The notes below the pieces were generated by a model, which made no database searches, was not told the DNA's origin, and saw nothing but the letters and a program-made list of their open reading frames with translations. DNA of 64,000 nucleotides from Mucilaginibacter paludis DSM 18603 (lineage in GTDB: Bacteria; Bacteroidota; Bacteroidia; Sphingobacteriales; Sphingobacteriaceae): positions 4,544,432-4,608,431 of the forward strand of contig NZ_CM001403.1 of assembly GCF_000166195.2 (NCBI RefSeq). The letters are read 5' to 3'. Shown here piece after piece: positions 17,735 through 26,102 of this stretch. The translations under genes and the position numbers were made by a program. The stretch's first letter is position 1, and each line of letters opens with the position of its first letter.

Positions 17735-18175
17735 CTAATAGCTTTCACTATATGGCGGTATACCGTAATCAGCGGTTACCGCTTTTTTTTGCGATTTATT
17801 TTTCTTTCGGGGGATGATCGATTTGATTTTATCCCACAATGATACAACACTGTTCTCGTTGATAAACCCTGAGGCTTTTTGCGATAACAGGCCCACAGCG
17901 GCTTTAATGATAAAGTTTGAACTTCTGAAAATTGTTTTATTCAATATAAAGGGCACCACAAACCTTGAAACAAGACTCACAATATCCTGATTGCCAAATA
18001 AGCCGCCCGCGTTTTCGGTAGTAGAGGAGCCTTTAAAAAACGAAGTTACCGTATGAAAAATGGCCGATGGGCTGCTAAAATGACTTTTAAGAACAATCTC
18101 TTGTTCTTGTTTTGCTATTTTTAGTCGCTCAATCTCATTTTTTAAATCTGTGATGTTGTAAATAACGGCATCCAT
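17735..18175 (-). CDS. Conserved hypothetical protein in the YtxH/holin operon
   Basis: A 146-residue protein with an N-terminal predicted coiled coil (DLKNEIERLKIAKQEQEIVL), a central hydrophobic stretch (SRFVVPFILNKTIF and FIIKAAVGLLSQ) and a very basic tail (PRKKNKSQKK). No known domain is recognised. Its ATG overlaps the stop of the holin-like gene by one base (TAATG), so translation is probably coupled. The context suggests an envelope or membrane-associated role, which is an inference only. Confidence 0.6.
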   Translation of the reverse strand: MDAVIYNITDLKNEIERLKIAKQEQEIVLKSHFSSPSAIFHTVTSFFKGSSTTENAGGLFGNQDIVSLVSRFVVPFILNKTIFRSSNFIIKAAVGLLSQKASGFINENSVVSLWDKIKSIIPRKKNKSQKKAVTADYGIPPYSESY

Positions 18176-18522
18176 TATTTTTTAGGTTTAAATATTTTTT
18201 TGATCAAAAAGTTGATGATCCTTGGCTCAAGGTGCTTGTCTTTAATAGCAGAAACGATCATCGCCAAAAACAAGTACAGCAAGGTAACACAACCAAAGCC
18301 CATCCATATTGCTCCTAACAGCTGCCCTAATAAGAAAGCCAGGGTAAGGGTAGCGAAAAAGAAGGTTAATGCTGTGCATAGCAACACAAAAACCTCGGTT
18401 ACCAGGTTTGCAAAAAATGAGGTTCCCTTATCAATAGCCTGGTAGCGGGCCAACTTAATGCGGGTTTCAATATATTGTTTAAGCTGATCGGTAAGCCCGG
18501 GTTGCTCTTCTTTGTTTTCCAT
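18175..18522 (-). CDS. Phage-holin-like membrane protein (Holin-X / DUF1469 type)
   Basis: A 115-residue protein with an N-terminal amphipathic part (LTDQLKQYIETRIKLARYQA) followed by two hydrophobic segments (TEVFVLLCTALTFFFATLTL and WMGFGCVTLLYLFLAMIVSA), as in the Holin-X group common in Bacteroidota beside YtxH genes. I chose the start MENKEEQPG. A start 21 bases upstream would begin in the hairpin at 18540-18564. The group has no proven lysis role and probably has a structural or stress function in the membrane. Confidence 0.7.
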   Translation of the reverse strand: MENKEEQPGLTDQLKQYIETRIKLARYQAIDKGTSFFANLVTEVFVLLCTALTFFFATLTLAFLLGQLLGAIWMGFGCVTLLYLFLAMIVSAIKDKHLEPRIINFLIKKIFKPKK

Positions 18523-18539
18523 AGTGATGTTATTGGAAT

Positions 18540-18564
18540 GCATCCCGTAAGGTTTACGGGATGC
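18540..18564 (-). promoter_or_regulatory. Hairpin between the YtxH and holin-like genes
   Basis: An 11-bp perfect stem (GCATCCCGTAA / TTACGGGATGC) with a three-base loop and no T-tract. It could be an mRNA processing or stability element, setting different levels for the two operon genes. Confidence 0.45.
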
Positions 18565-18574
18565 AATTCTATTT

Positions 18575-18841
18575 TTATGCGTGTTCTACGTCGTCCTGGT
18601 ACTCGTCTTCGGCGCTTTTAATTTTTGTTTTAAGGTTATTGATCACCTTATCCTTCAGACCGGTCAAATTGTCGATCTCAGCTGCAGCCGTTTCTTTAAT
18701 AGAGTCGCCCAGATTTTTTAACGATTCTGTTAATTTATCACGTGTCTCTGTTCCTGCGTCGGGGGCAAATAAAATACCCAGCGCTGCTCCTGCTGCCAGT
18801 CCGGCAAGCAATGCTATTACTACTTTTGAGTTATCGTTCAT
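18575..18841 (-). CDS. YtxH domain-containing protein
   Basis: An 88-residue protein with a single N-terminal glycine/alanine-rich membrane segment (VVIALLAGLAAGAALGILFAP) ending in the YtxH hallmark APDAG-E-R, followed by a long predicted helical tail (KNLGDSIKETAAAEIDNL). The YtxH family is linked to general stress in Firmicutes and to envelope operons in Bacteroidota; its molecular action is unknown. First of three genes reading toward 17735. Confidence 0.8.
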   Translation of the reverse strand: MNDNSKVVIALLAGLAAGAALGILFAPDAGTETRDKLTESLKNLGDSIKETAAAEIDNLTGLKDKVINNLKTKIKSAEDEYQDDVEHA

Positions 18842-18919
18842 GTTTTTGAAATTATAATGTTAACTTTTAGTTTAAAGCAGGTTGTTTGTTAAACCCTATA
18901 TTAGGGATATTGTTTAAAA

Positions 18920-19972
18920 TTATTCCAATTCTATGCTCGTTTGTATCCTTTCCAGCCTATCTGCCGCCAGGCGGTTGGTTTCGTAAATTTCAACTAATAG
19001 TAAAAAGTACGAAAGTAGCACCGGCCCGAATACTAAGCCCAATATACCAAATAATGGAATACCAATAATGACGCCAATCACAGTAATTAGCGGGTGTGTG
19101 TTAGCTATTCGTTTGTTAATGATAAATCTTAAAAAGTTATCAATATATCCTATAATTAAAACACCATAGATTAATAAAAAAACACCTTGCCATGTTTTAT
19201 CATTCAGTAGTAAAATAATGCCGAACGGAATGGCCAGCGTTGGCACGCCAACTACCGGTAAAAAAGAAATAAAAGTACCTATAACACCCCAAAATACCGG
19301 ATCTTCAACGCCTGTTATCCGTAGTCCGATAGCGAACATGATGCCTTGCGATATAGAGATAATACCTTGCCCCAGCACATTTGAGTAAGTTGAAATGCGC
19401 AACTCATCGGCAAATTTTAGTGCATGCTGTTCCCTGAAAGGTGCATACTTAATCAGCCCGGCTTCAAACTCTTTGTTTTGCGTAAACATAAAATAAAGCA
19501 GAAAGTAGAGTACCAGCAAGGTCAGAAAAATATCGGCGGCGCTGCCTAATATAGATGGGAAAAGTTCGGCGGCGTAAGTGCCTATTTTTTGAGTGATATT
19601 GATGTTATCAACAAAATGCGGCTGGTTAAGGTGCGAGCCGGCAAAAGCATCAATTGCGGCCAACCATTTTTGTATAGGAAAATTGGCGCTCGTTAAGCTG
19701 CTTATTTTATTGACTACCAGTATGCTGAGTGATAAAAATGGAATAACTATAACAATCAGCGAGACTAAAATAATCATAATTGCTACCAGTGGCTTATTCC
19801 AGTGTTTTTTCTCCACGAGATACAAGTATACTGGCCTGAAGATGGTGAACAAAACGATAGCTCCCAATATGGAGCTTGACAGGCCGCGCAGGGCGTAAAC
19901 TAAAAAGCAGCCCAAAATGATAATACTGATCAGTATGATTTGGTTTCGTTGCTTATAATCGAATATGGACAT
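18920..19972 (-). CDS. AI-2E family transporter (putative permease)
   Basis: A 350-residue polytopic membrane protein. Hydrophobic segments recur from residues about 12-50 (IILISIIILGCFLVYAL), 60-90, 150-175 and 205-330, with the family pattern of a large periplasmic or amphipathic stretch between the early and middle segments. The region YIDNFLRFIINKRIANTHPL matches the conserved D-x2-R-P-x5-G-like loop of the family. Members are annotated as autoinducer-2 exporters, but several are Na+/H+ antiporters, so the substrate is open. Confidence 0.8.
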   Translation of the reverse strand: MSIFDYKQRNQIILISIIILGCFLVYALRGLSSSILGAIVLFTIFRPVYLYLVEKKHWNKPLVAIMIILVSLIVIVIPFLSLSILVVNKISSLTSANFPIQKWLAAIDAFAGSHLNQPHFVDNINITQKIGTYAAELFPSILGSAADIFLTLLVLYFLLYFMFTQNKEFEAGLIKYAPFREQHALKFADELRISTYSNVLGQGIISISQGIMFAIGLRITGVEDPVFWGVIGTFISFLPVVGVPTLAIPFGIILLLNDKTWQGVFLLIYGVLIIGYIDNFLRFIINKRIANTHPLITVIGVIIGIPLFGILGLVFGPVLLSYFLLLVEIYETNRLAADRLERIQTSIELE

Positions 19973-20049
19973 GCGGTAATTTTAGAGATATATTTGATAA
20001 CTAAAATTAAGCATTAATGTTTGCTCTCAAAGCAGGTTATTGTGCGGAA

Positions 20050-20247
20050 TTATAAACTGTTAACTAAAGCGTTGATGTTTTTGCAGCTGGCAAAAATAGT
20101 CTCTATATAATACTGGCAATCATCGGTTTGGTCGGGTATTTCATATTTAAGTTGTTCGAGTGCCAGGGTTATATTGGAGAGCTGGTTTTTAATATCATGT
20201 TTAACCATGCGCATATCCGGGCCTTTTTCGTTTTCATCACTGCTCAT
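20050..20247 (-). CDS. Stand-alone histidine-kinase DHp-like small protein
   Basis: A 65-residue protein that contains an H-box (MVKHDIKNQLSNITLALEQL) like the dimerisation/phospho-acceptor helix of histidine kinases, then a second helix (DDCQYYIETIFASCKNINAL), and nothing else. No ATP-binding domain is present or encoded nearby in frame. It starts two bases after the stop of the sigma-54 response regulator, so the two are cotranscribed. It may be a phosphotransfer or docking partner for that regulator. The fold call is by motif only. Confidence 0.6.
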   Translation of the reverse strand: MSSDENEKGPDMRMVKHDIKNQLSNITLALEQLKYEIPDQTDDCQYYIETIFASCKNINALVNSL

Positions 20248-20249
20248 GC

Positions 20250-21668
20250 CTATTTATCCAGGTTATTTGCTTTCATTTTGTTGTATAACGTTTTACGGTC
20301 TATTTTTAAAATTTCGGCTGCTTTGGTTTTGTTGAAATTAACTTCGCGCAGTACCCGCAAAATAGTTTCGTATTCGGCCTCCATTGCTGCGTTTTTTAAA
20401 TCGTGACGGGGTGCTGCGGGCGCCGTTGCATTTGTTGGGGCGCTTTCGTAGGGCGTGTGTTTGGTGTAAGTTGAAATTTCCAGTGGTAATGCTTTAGCCT
20501 GCACCTCTTCGCCTTCAGTTAAGAGTGTGGCCCTGCGGATCACATTTTTTAATTCGCGAATATTGCCCTGCCATTTGTAGTTCAGCAGGCTCTCAATAAC
20601 CTCTGGCGAAAACCGGGTTACATTACGGCCCAATTCCTCGTTGGCTAATTGCAAAAAGTGATCTGCTATCAGCAGGATATCTTTACCCCGGTCTCTTAAA
20701 GGGGGCAGGTGAATGCTAAACTCGTTGAAACGGTGGTATAGGTCTTCTCTGAACTTTCCGGCGCGGATGGCATCCTGAAGGTTTTCGTTGGTAGCTACAA
20801 TGATGCGTACATCCAGGTCAATTTCTTTGGTACCACCTATGCGTCTTACTTTGCGTTCCTGCACGGTACGTAACAGAGCGGCCTGGATATCGTACGACAG
20901 GTTGGCTATTTCATCCAGAAATAATGTTCCGCCGTTCGCCATTTCAAAATGGCCTATTTTAGTATTGAGCGCACCTGTAAACGATCCCTTTTCGTGACCG
21001 AAAAATTCGCTGCCTGCAAGTTCTTTAGTAAGCGAACCACAATCCATCGCTATAAAGGGCTTATCCCGGCGGTTACTGTTGAGGTGGATACTTTTGGCAA
21101 CCGACTCTTTGCCAGTTCCGCTTTCGCCGATGATGATAACGCTGTAGTTGGTTGGCGCCACCAATTCAATTTGATGTACAAGTTCTTTTGATGCCCTGCT
21201 GCTGCCTACAACAAAATCCGGAGAGGTAAAATGTTTTTTTGAAGTTTTGGGTTCGTTTGACTGCGTGGTAGCCGAATTTGTTTGGAAGGGATCGTCCATC
21301 AGCGCTGATTGCATTTCGAGCGCCTTATTGATAGTTGATAATATTTCGTCGGGGTATAAGGGTTTGGTAATATAATCGTAAGCTCCAAGCTTAATCAGCT
21401 CTACCGCCATTTTAATATCCGAATAGCCTGTTATAATAATAACTCCCGTTTGCGGGTATTCGTTCTTTATTTTTTTAAGTATTTCTCTTCCATCGGTATC
21501 TTCCAGCCTGAAATCACAAAGCACAAGGTTAAAGGACTCTTTTTTGAGATGCTCAAAAGCAATAGAGCCCGAGGGGGCGGTGGTAACGTTAAACCCGTTA
21601 CGGGTTAAAAATTTTGACAATAACAATGATACATTAACTTCATCGTCAATGATTAAAATATTTTTCAT
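20250..21668 (-). CDS. Sigma-54-dependent response regulator, NtrC type
   Basis: A 472-residue regulator. The receiver domain (about 1-120) has the acidic pair IIDDEVN, the phospho-acceptor Asp in LVLCDFRLED and Lys in TKPLYP. The AAA+ domain (about 155-390) has Walker A GESGTGKES, the sigma-54 contact loop GSFTGA (canonical GAFTGA, one conservative change), Walker B GGTLFLDEIANL and an arginine-finger region. A Fis-type helix-turn-helix closes the protein (LREVNFNKTKAAEILKIDRKTLYNKM). A large inverted repeat lies directly before the ATG. Confidence 0.95.
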   Translation of the reverse strand: MKNILIIDDEVNVSLLLSKFLTRNGFNVTTAPSGSIAFEHLKKESFNLVLCDFRLEDTDGREILKKIKNEYPQTGVIIITGYSDIKMAVELIKLGAYDYITKPLYPDEILSTINKALEMQSALMDDPFQTNSATTQSNEPKTSKKHFTSPDFVVGSSRASKELVHQIELVAPTNYSVIIIGESGTGKESVAKSIHLNSNRRDKPFIAMDCGSLTKELAGSEFFGHEKGSFTGALNTKIGHFEMANGGTLFLDEIANLSYDIQAALLRTVQERKVRRIGGTKEIDLDVRIIVATNENLQDAIRAGKFREDLYHRFNEFSIHLPPLRDRGKDILLIADHFLQLANEELGRNVTRFSPEVIESLLNYKWQGNIRELKNVIRRATLLTEGEEVQAKALPLEISTYTKHTPYESAPTNATAPAAPRHDLKNAAMEAEYETILRVLREVNFNKTKAAEILKIDRKTLYNKMKANNLDK

Positions 21669-21670
21669 AC

Positions 21671-21732
21671 AGTGTAGAAAATTTATTTGAAGTTACAGAA
21701 TGCTTTGTAAATTGGGAAATAAATTCTACACT
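21671..21732 (-). promoter_or_regulatory. Inverted repeat before the sigma-54 regulator gene
   Basis: Arms AGTGTAGAA-ATTTATTT (21671-21688) and its complement at 21717-21732 match over about 16 bp with a one-base bulge. The inner arm ends two bases before the regulator's start codon at 21668. It could be an operator bound by the regulator, or an mRNA hairpin controlling its translation. Confidence 0.5.
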
Positions 21733-21791
21733 ATTTATTAAAAATATAATATTTATACCAGAATGCCGTATCTGTTAATCATTTATTTATA

Positions 21792-21822
21792 AAAAAAGGG
21801 GAAAAGACATCGCCTTTCCCCC
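21792..21822 (-). terminator. Intrinsic terminator of the porin-like gene at 21849
   Basis: On the minus strand a GGGGAAAGG / CTTTTCCCC stem with a six-base loop is followed by seven T residues, 27 bases after the stop codon. This is a classic Rho-independent terminator. Confidence 0.85.
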
Positions 21823-21848
21823 CGTATTATCAGGTGTGTCTGTAAAAA

Positions 21849-22424
21849 TTATAAACCAAAGGCATAAGCTAAACGTAAGCCAATCAGGTTTAATGATTTG
21901 CCATTATCAACTAAAGCGCTGTTACCTTCAAAGCGTATACCGGCGTCTATAAAGCTTTTACCGCCTACAGGGAACAGTACGCCCACTTGTGGAGCATAAG
22001 CAAAAAGGGTTGATTTGGTTGCGCCTAAGTCTTTCTTGTTAGTAAGGAAAGATGCACCGGCTTCACCTTGTACGTAAAGGTTTTCAACAAGGAAGTATTT
22101 TAAACCTGCTTTAACCGGGATCAATTTAATATCGGTATAGTTTAAAGAGGTGTTTGAAATACTTTTACCAAAATAGTTATCGTATCCGGCATTTACGGTT
22201 ACAAACAACTGTTTAGCAACAGGTAGATCTGCCTGAACAGAGCCGCCAAGAGTCCAGCTATGGGTGTCGTTGAAACTGCCTACGGGTATACCGGCGTCAA
22301 CACCTACACTTAAACGTACGCCAGAATTTGTAGTGGTAGAAGCAGTAGTAGATTGTGCTTTAGCGCCAAATGAAAATGCAGCAAATGCTAAGGCAAGGGC
22401 GGAGATTTTGATTGTAGTTTTCAT
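21849..22424 (-). CDS. Outer-membrane beta-barrel (porin family) protein
   Basis: A 191-residue secreted protein. The chosen start gives MKTTIKISALALAFAAFSFGAKAQ, a signal peptide with AKA-Q cleavage. A longer in-frame start at 22508 would put a charged stretch ahead of it and is rejected. The mature part shows alternating strands of an OmpX/OmpW-sized barrel (VRLSVGVDAGIPVGSF, VTVNAGYDNYFG, YVQGEAGASFL) and ends GLRLAYAFGL with an aromatic-poor but hydrophobic final residue. No ligand can be inferred. Confidence 0.75.
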   Translation of the reverse strand: MKTTIKISALALAFAAFSFGAKAQSTTASTTTNSGVRLSVGVDAGIPVGSFNDTHSWTLGGSVQADLPVAKQLFVTVNAGYDNYFGKSISNTSLNYTDIKLIPVKAGLKYFLVENLYVQGEAGASFLTNKKDLGATKSTLFAYAPQVGVLFPVGGKSFIDAGIRFEGNSALVDNGKSLNLIGLRLAYAFGL

Positions 22425-22908
22425 TGTATTTTTTGTTTTAATTGTGATGAAGCTATCCGGATGGTTGCTTTGGGTTTTAACTTGAGCGATTTTTCCGGAT
22501 GGTTTCATTTGTTAATGATGATTAATTTGTGATGCTATTTTTAAATCACGCAACAAATTAACAGCATAAATCCAATACGATTTATCATCCAAAAGTAAAC
22601 ACTATTCAATCGATTGATTAACAGTATTTTAATTTTTGACCAATATGGTATTAAAGTCAGATCTGTGTAAAAATCTAACAAAACTGATCGGTTTTGAAGT
22701 GGAGATGAGGTTGAACGCTCCTGTTACGGCAAAGTGAGTTTGCCTGGGAAATCATAAAACGAATTGATGTAATAAAACAAATTAGTGAGGATATAAGAGC
22801 AGGTAATAGCCCGGAAAGGCACATTTAAAAGAGAAAAAAATATTTCAACGCCAATATAATTGGCATTTATTTAATGATGCCTTTCCGGTTATGGGTTTAA
22901 ACCGCAGT
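22425..22908. other. Intergenic region with a direct repeat and a cruciform
   Basis: Upstream of the porin-like gene the 11-base sequence TCCGGATGGTT occurs twice (22456-22466 and 22494-22504), a possible regulator site. Near the other end, arms CCGGAAAGGCA (22811-22821) and TGCCTTTCCGG (22878-22888) enclose an inner hairpin GCCAATATAATTGGC (22850-22864). This probably ends the enoyl-CoA hydratase transcript. No gene is visible in the rest. Confidence 0.6.
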
Positions 22909-23691
22909 CTACTTGCCTGTAAATATTGGTTTTCGTTTTTCCAGGAATGCAGCTACGCCTTCTTTCAAGTCATCGGTGCCAAAGCATTTCCCGAACTCGT
23001 TTATTTCGATTTCAAAACCATTCTGATCGTTTTTTAGCGAGGCATTAATGGCGGTGATGGCCGATGCGATAGCTAATGGCGCACGCAATAAAATTTTATT
23101 TAATATCTCTTCGGCTTTAGCCAGCAATTGTTCAGCAGCAACAACATGGTTTACCAAACCCGATTGAAAAGCATCGGCAGCGGTAACCATATCTGCTGAC
23201 AATATCATTTCTAACGCTTTGCCGCGGCCAATCAGTTGCGTTAAACGCTGGGTGCCGCCATAACCTGGAATCAGGCCCAGGGTAACCTCGGGTAAACCTA
23301 AACGCGCATGCTCCGCCGCCACACGAATGTGGCAGGCCATAGCCAGTTCCAAACCCCCACCCAGGGCGAAGCCGTTAATAGCGGCAATCACTGGCTTAGG
23401 GCCTTCGGCTATCAGGTTAAATACGCTTTTATGCCCATCGCGGGCAAGTTCGCGGCCCTGCTCTGTATTGAAAGATGCAAACTCGGATATGTCCGCGCCC
23501 GCTACAAATGCTTTTGTACCTGCGCCGGTAATGATGATACCGCCAACTCCGGCGTTGGTAAATGCCTCCGTTAACGCTGTATGTAACTCGGCCAGTGTTG
23601 CTATATTTAAGGCATTTAACTTGCTTTCGCGGTTAATGGTAATGTATTGTATTCTTTCTTTATAGTCTATCAGGAGGTTTTGAAAGCTCAT
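22909..23691 (-). CDS. Enoyl-CoA hydratase/isomerase family protein
   Basis: A 260-residue crotonase-fold enzyme that hydrates 2-enoyl-CoA in fatty-acid or amino-acid breakdown. The oxyanion-hole segments AFVAGADISEFASF and GFALGGGLELAMACH, and the active-site Glu region LGLPEVTLGLIPGYGGTQRL (two Glu positions as in mitochondrial hydratase), are intact. The length is standard. The gene lies 12 bases downstream of the histidine kinase gene on the same strand and may be cotranscribed with it. Confidence 0.9.
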   Translation of the reverse strand: MSFQNLLIDYKERIQYITINRESKLNALNIATLAELHTALTEAFTNAGVGGIIITGAGTKAFVAGADISEFASFNTEQGRELARDGHKSVFNLIAEGPKPVIAAINGFALGGGLELAMACHIRVAAEHARLGLPEVTLGLIPGYGGTQRLTQLIGRGKALEMILSADMVTAADAFQSGLVNHVVAAEQLLAKAEEILNKILLRAPLAIASAITAINASLKNDQNGFEIEINEFGKCFGTDDLKEGVAAFLEKRKPIFTGK

Positions 23692-23702
23692 ATCAGCAGA
23701 TT

Positions 23703-24995
23703 TTAGTGTAAAGGTAATTTTATAGTAAATGTAGTATATTCATTTAAAGCACTCTTAACAGTAATATCCCCTTTTAACGATTTAATTAACTTTAAAACAA
23801 TATACAAGCCAAGCCCATGCCCATCAGAGGTGGCATTACCGCGATAATACATATCAAATATTTGGGGCAGGGTTAAGGCATCAATGCCTTGCCCGTTATC
23901 ACTAAAAATAATAATTAAATAATCAGTGTCGGTAAATATATCAATGGTAATTTCAGGCGCTTTTTCCGGACTTTTAAAGTTTAAGCTATTATCAGCCAGG
24001 TTATCCAAAATAACGGTCAGGATATTTTGATAGGAATAGTAGGTTTCGGCAACCTGGCAGGTAACCAGTATATTGCCGTTCCAGGCCCTTAATTGCTCAC
24101 TGTATTTATCCTTTATTCCGGCAACTATACCAACAAAGTCTATTGGTTGCTGCTTGTTGTTCTCATCATCAACTAAAATAGCGGCATTTAATTTGGTGAT
24201 CATTTTATCCATGCCATCGGCAACTTTTTTACTATGTTCAAAAAGCAATAGTATTTCAGGGTCGTCAGTTATTGTTTTACCCAGGTTGGATAGGCCCATA
24301 ATATTGGCTAAGGGAGCCCTGAAATCGTGTGTGGTTCTGTATAATAAGGTTTTGAGTTCGGTGTTGGCATCCATCAACTCTTGCGTGCGTTTTTTAACCG
24401 TGGCGTCAAGGTATTGGTTTAGGCGGGTAATTTGTTTGTTGTTTGTTTCAAGTATTTTGTTGCTTTTGGCAATTGCCTCTAAACCCATGAGCTGGGATAG
24501 TTTATTGGCCAACAAATCATTAATGAGTTGAATAAATTTATAATCCTGCTTAGCGAGCTGTTTATCCTCGGTGGTGGCGATAGTCATCACGATACGGTGT
24601 TCGGCCGTATAAATTACCGGGATGGTAACGATGGAAAATACTTTTTGATGGGTGAATATGGTATCGGCGAATAATGGGTCGGAAAAGATCTCGTTGACCG
24701 GATAAGACACCGGAATGCCGTTTGCGAGGGCCAGCTCTTCAAAACTATAAATGATATCACCATCCTGCTGAATGAAAAAATCCTGCCCTATAAAGCCCTG
24801 AACGGCTATGCACGAACTGGCGTTTTGATAGTAAACACGGAAAATAAATAAATTAATTATGAATTTTAACTGCGACGATAAAACCTTATCTATATCGTGA
24901 TAGGATGTACACTTATTAAGGCTGGTGGCAAAACGCGAAAAGGCTTCATACCGAAGCCTTTGTGCATTTTGTGAGATTTCAGAATTGTGGTCCAC
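23703..24995 (-). CDS. Sensor histidine kinase with GAF-like input domain
   Basis: A 430-residue protein without membrane segments. The N-terminal part (about 15-170) resembles a GAF sensor domain, then a coiled coil (about 175-215) leads to the DHp helix with phospho-acceptor His in TTHDFRAPLANIMGLSNLG. The ATPase domain follows with an N box (ILDNLADNSLNFKSP), G1 FSDNGQGID and G2 GHGLGLYIVLKL. The start is GTG. It is cotranscribed with the carboxymuconolactone-decarboxylase-like gene that ends two bases before it, and it has no adjacent response regulator. Confidence 0.9.
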   Translation of the reverse strand: MDHNSEISQNAQRLRYEAFSRFATSLNKCTSYHDIDKVLSSQLKFIINLFIFRVYYQNASSCIAVQGFIGQDFFIQQDGDIIYSFEELALANGIPVSYPVNEIFSDPLFADTIFTHQKVFSIVTIPVIYTAEHRIVMTIATTEDKQLAKQDYKFIQLINDLLANKLSQLMGLEAIAKSNKILETNNKQITRLNQYLDATVKKRTQELMDANTELKTLLYRTTHDFRAPLANIMGLSNLGKTITDDPEILLLFEHSKKVADGMDKMITKLNAAILVDDENNKQQPIDFVGIVAGIKDKYSEQLRAWNGNILVTCQVAETYYSYQNILTVILDNLADNSLNFKSPEKAPEITIDIFTDTDYLIIIFSDNGQGIDALTLPQIFDMYYRGNATSDGHGLGLYIVLKLIKSLKGDITVKSALNEYTTFTIKLPLH

Positions 24996-24997
24996 CT

Positions 24998-25561
24998 TTA
25001 TTGTACTTCCATTAGTTCGTTATCAATCTGTATGCCCGCAATATCGGCAAGCGAGTTGAGCATATTGGTAAGGTCGGCCAGGGCCATGAGCTCCTGGATC
25101 TCGTCTAAGGAATATCCTTCATCCCTTAGTGCTCCAAAATCGCTGTCACTTGTTCCCTTAGGGTCAAGTGCGCATTTGGTAACCACCTGTATAGCCGTTT
25201 TGTATGCCGATGGAACGTAGTCGCTCTCCATATTTTCGGTAAGCTTAATATCATCGTTGCCGGTTAGGGTTTTGCTCATGCTGTTGGCAATAACACCGTG
25301 GGTATAAGCGCAATATTTGCTGCCTTTAATTTTAGATATATTGTAAATAATAAGCTGCTTTAAAATAAAGGGTATATTGCCTAACAGCATGGTACAGCGG
25401 AGTTTTTCCCAGTTGCCGCGTAAAATAGTGGCGTTGCTGCCCTGGCATTTAAACCAGTTGAGCACAAACGGAACGCCAAGCTCTTTCATGGTTTCGTTAT
25501 AAATAATTTTTACTTCGTCGCTGGCATCCGCGTATTCTACAACTCTAAATCCTTTCGTCAT
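24998..25561 (-). CDS. Carboxymuconolactone decarboxylase-like (AhpD-fold) protein
   Basis: A 187-residue protein of the AhpD-like/peroxidase-related fold. The conserved active-site region reads KGSKYCAYTHGVIANSM, with one Cys and a His but not the full CxxC pair of AhpD. The first half (MTKGFRVVEYADASDEVKII) matches the opening of this group. It is immediately upstream of the histidine kinase, so the two are probably translated from one mRNA. The reaction is unknown; a redox or hydroperoxide link is possible from the fold. Confidence 0.65.
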   Translation of the reverse strand: MTKGFRVVEYADASDEVKIIYNETMKELGVPFVLNWFKCQGSNATILRGNWEKLRCTMLLGNIPFILKQLIIYNISKIKGSKYCAYTHGVIANSMSKTLTGNDDIKLTENMESDYVPSAYKTAIQVVTKCALDPKGTSDSDFGALRDEGYSLDEIQELMALADLTNMLNSLADIAGIQIDNELMEVQ

Positions 25562-25679
25562 GGTCGGTAAATTAATTTAAAATAAAGGGATAGTTTTATT
25601 TTTAGCAAAGGTATCTGTCTATCTTTAACCAGTGTTTAAACATCAAAATACGTAAAAATTATGTTGAAGGATTGAATAG

Positions 25680-26102
25680 TTAAAAATTACGGTTAAGTTT
25701 AACCCAATCTTTAATGTATTGGGCAATATCCTGCGTATTTGAGCCGGGTGGAAATAATTTTCCTACCCCCATTGTATTCAATTCTTCCATATCGCGCTCC
25801 GGAATTATTCCACCGCCGGTAACCAAAACATCATCCATTCCTTTTTGCTTCATCAGGTTAATGATCTTGGGAAACACCGTCATGTGGGCGCCTGATAGGA
25901 TAGAGATGCCTATAGCATCCACATCTTCCTGCAAAGCGGTATTCACCACCATCTCGGGGGTTTGGCGCAAGCCGGTGTAAATCACTTCCATGCCGGCATC
26001 GCGCAGCGATGTGGCTATAATGCGTGCGCCACGGTCGTGCCCGTCAAGGCCCACCTTGGCAACCAGAACGCGAATGGGGCGGTTAAATTCAGTGATACTC
26101 AT
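25680..26102 (-). CDS. Stand-alone cobalamin (B12)-binding domain protein
   Basis: A 140-residue protein equal to the C-terminal B12-binding domain of methylmalonyl-CoA mutase. The DxHxxG cobalamin motif is present as KVGLDGHDRGARI (lower-ligand His), followed by ISILSGAHMTVFP and a late GGGIIPERD glycine motif. Small subunits of this size pair with a separate catalytic subunit in some acyl-CoA mutases, but no such gene is in the window. It may also serve with another mutase or in B12-dependent sensing. Confidence 0.85.
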   Translation of the reverse strand: MSITEFNRPIRVLVAKVGLDGHDRGARIIATSLRDAGMEVIYTGLRQTPEMVVNTALQEDVDAIGISILSGAHMTVFPKIINLMKQKGMDDVLVTGGGIIPERDMEELNTMGVGKLFPPGSNTQDIAQYIKDWVKLNRNF

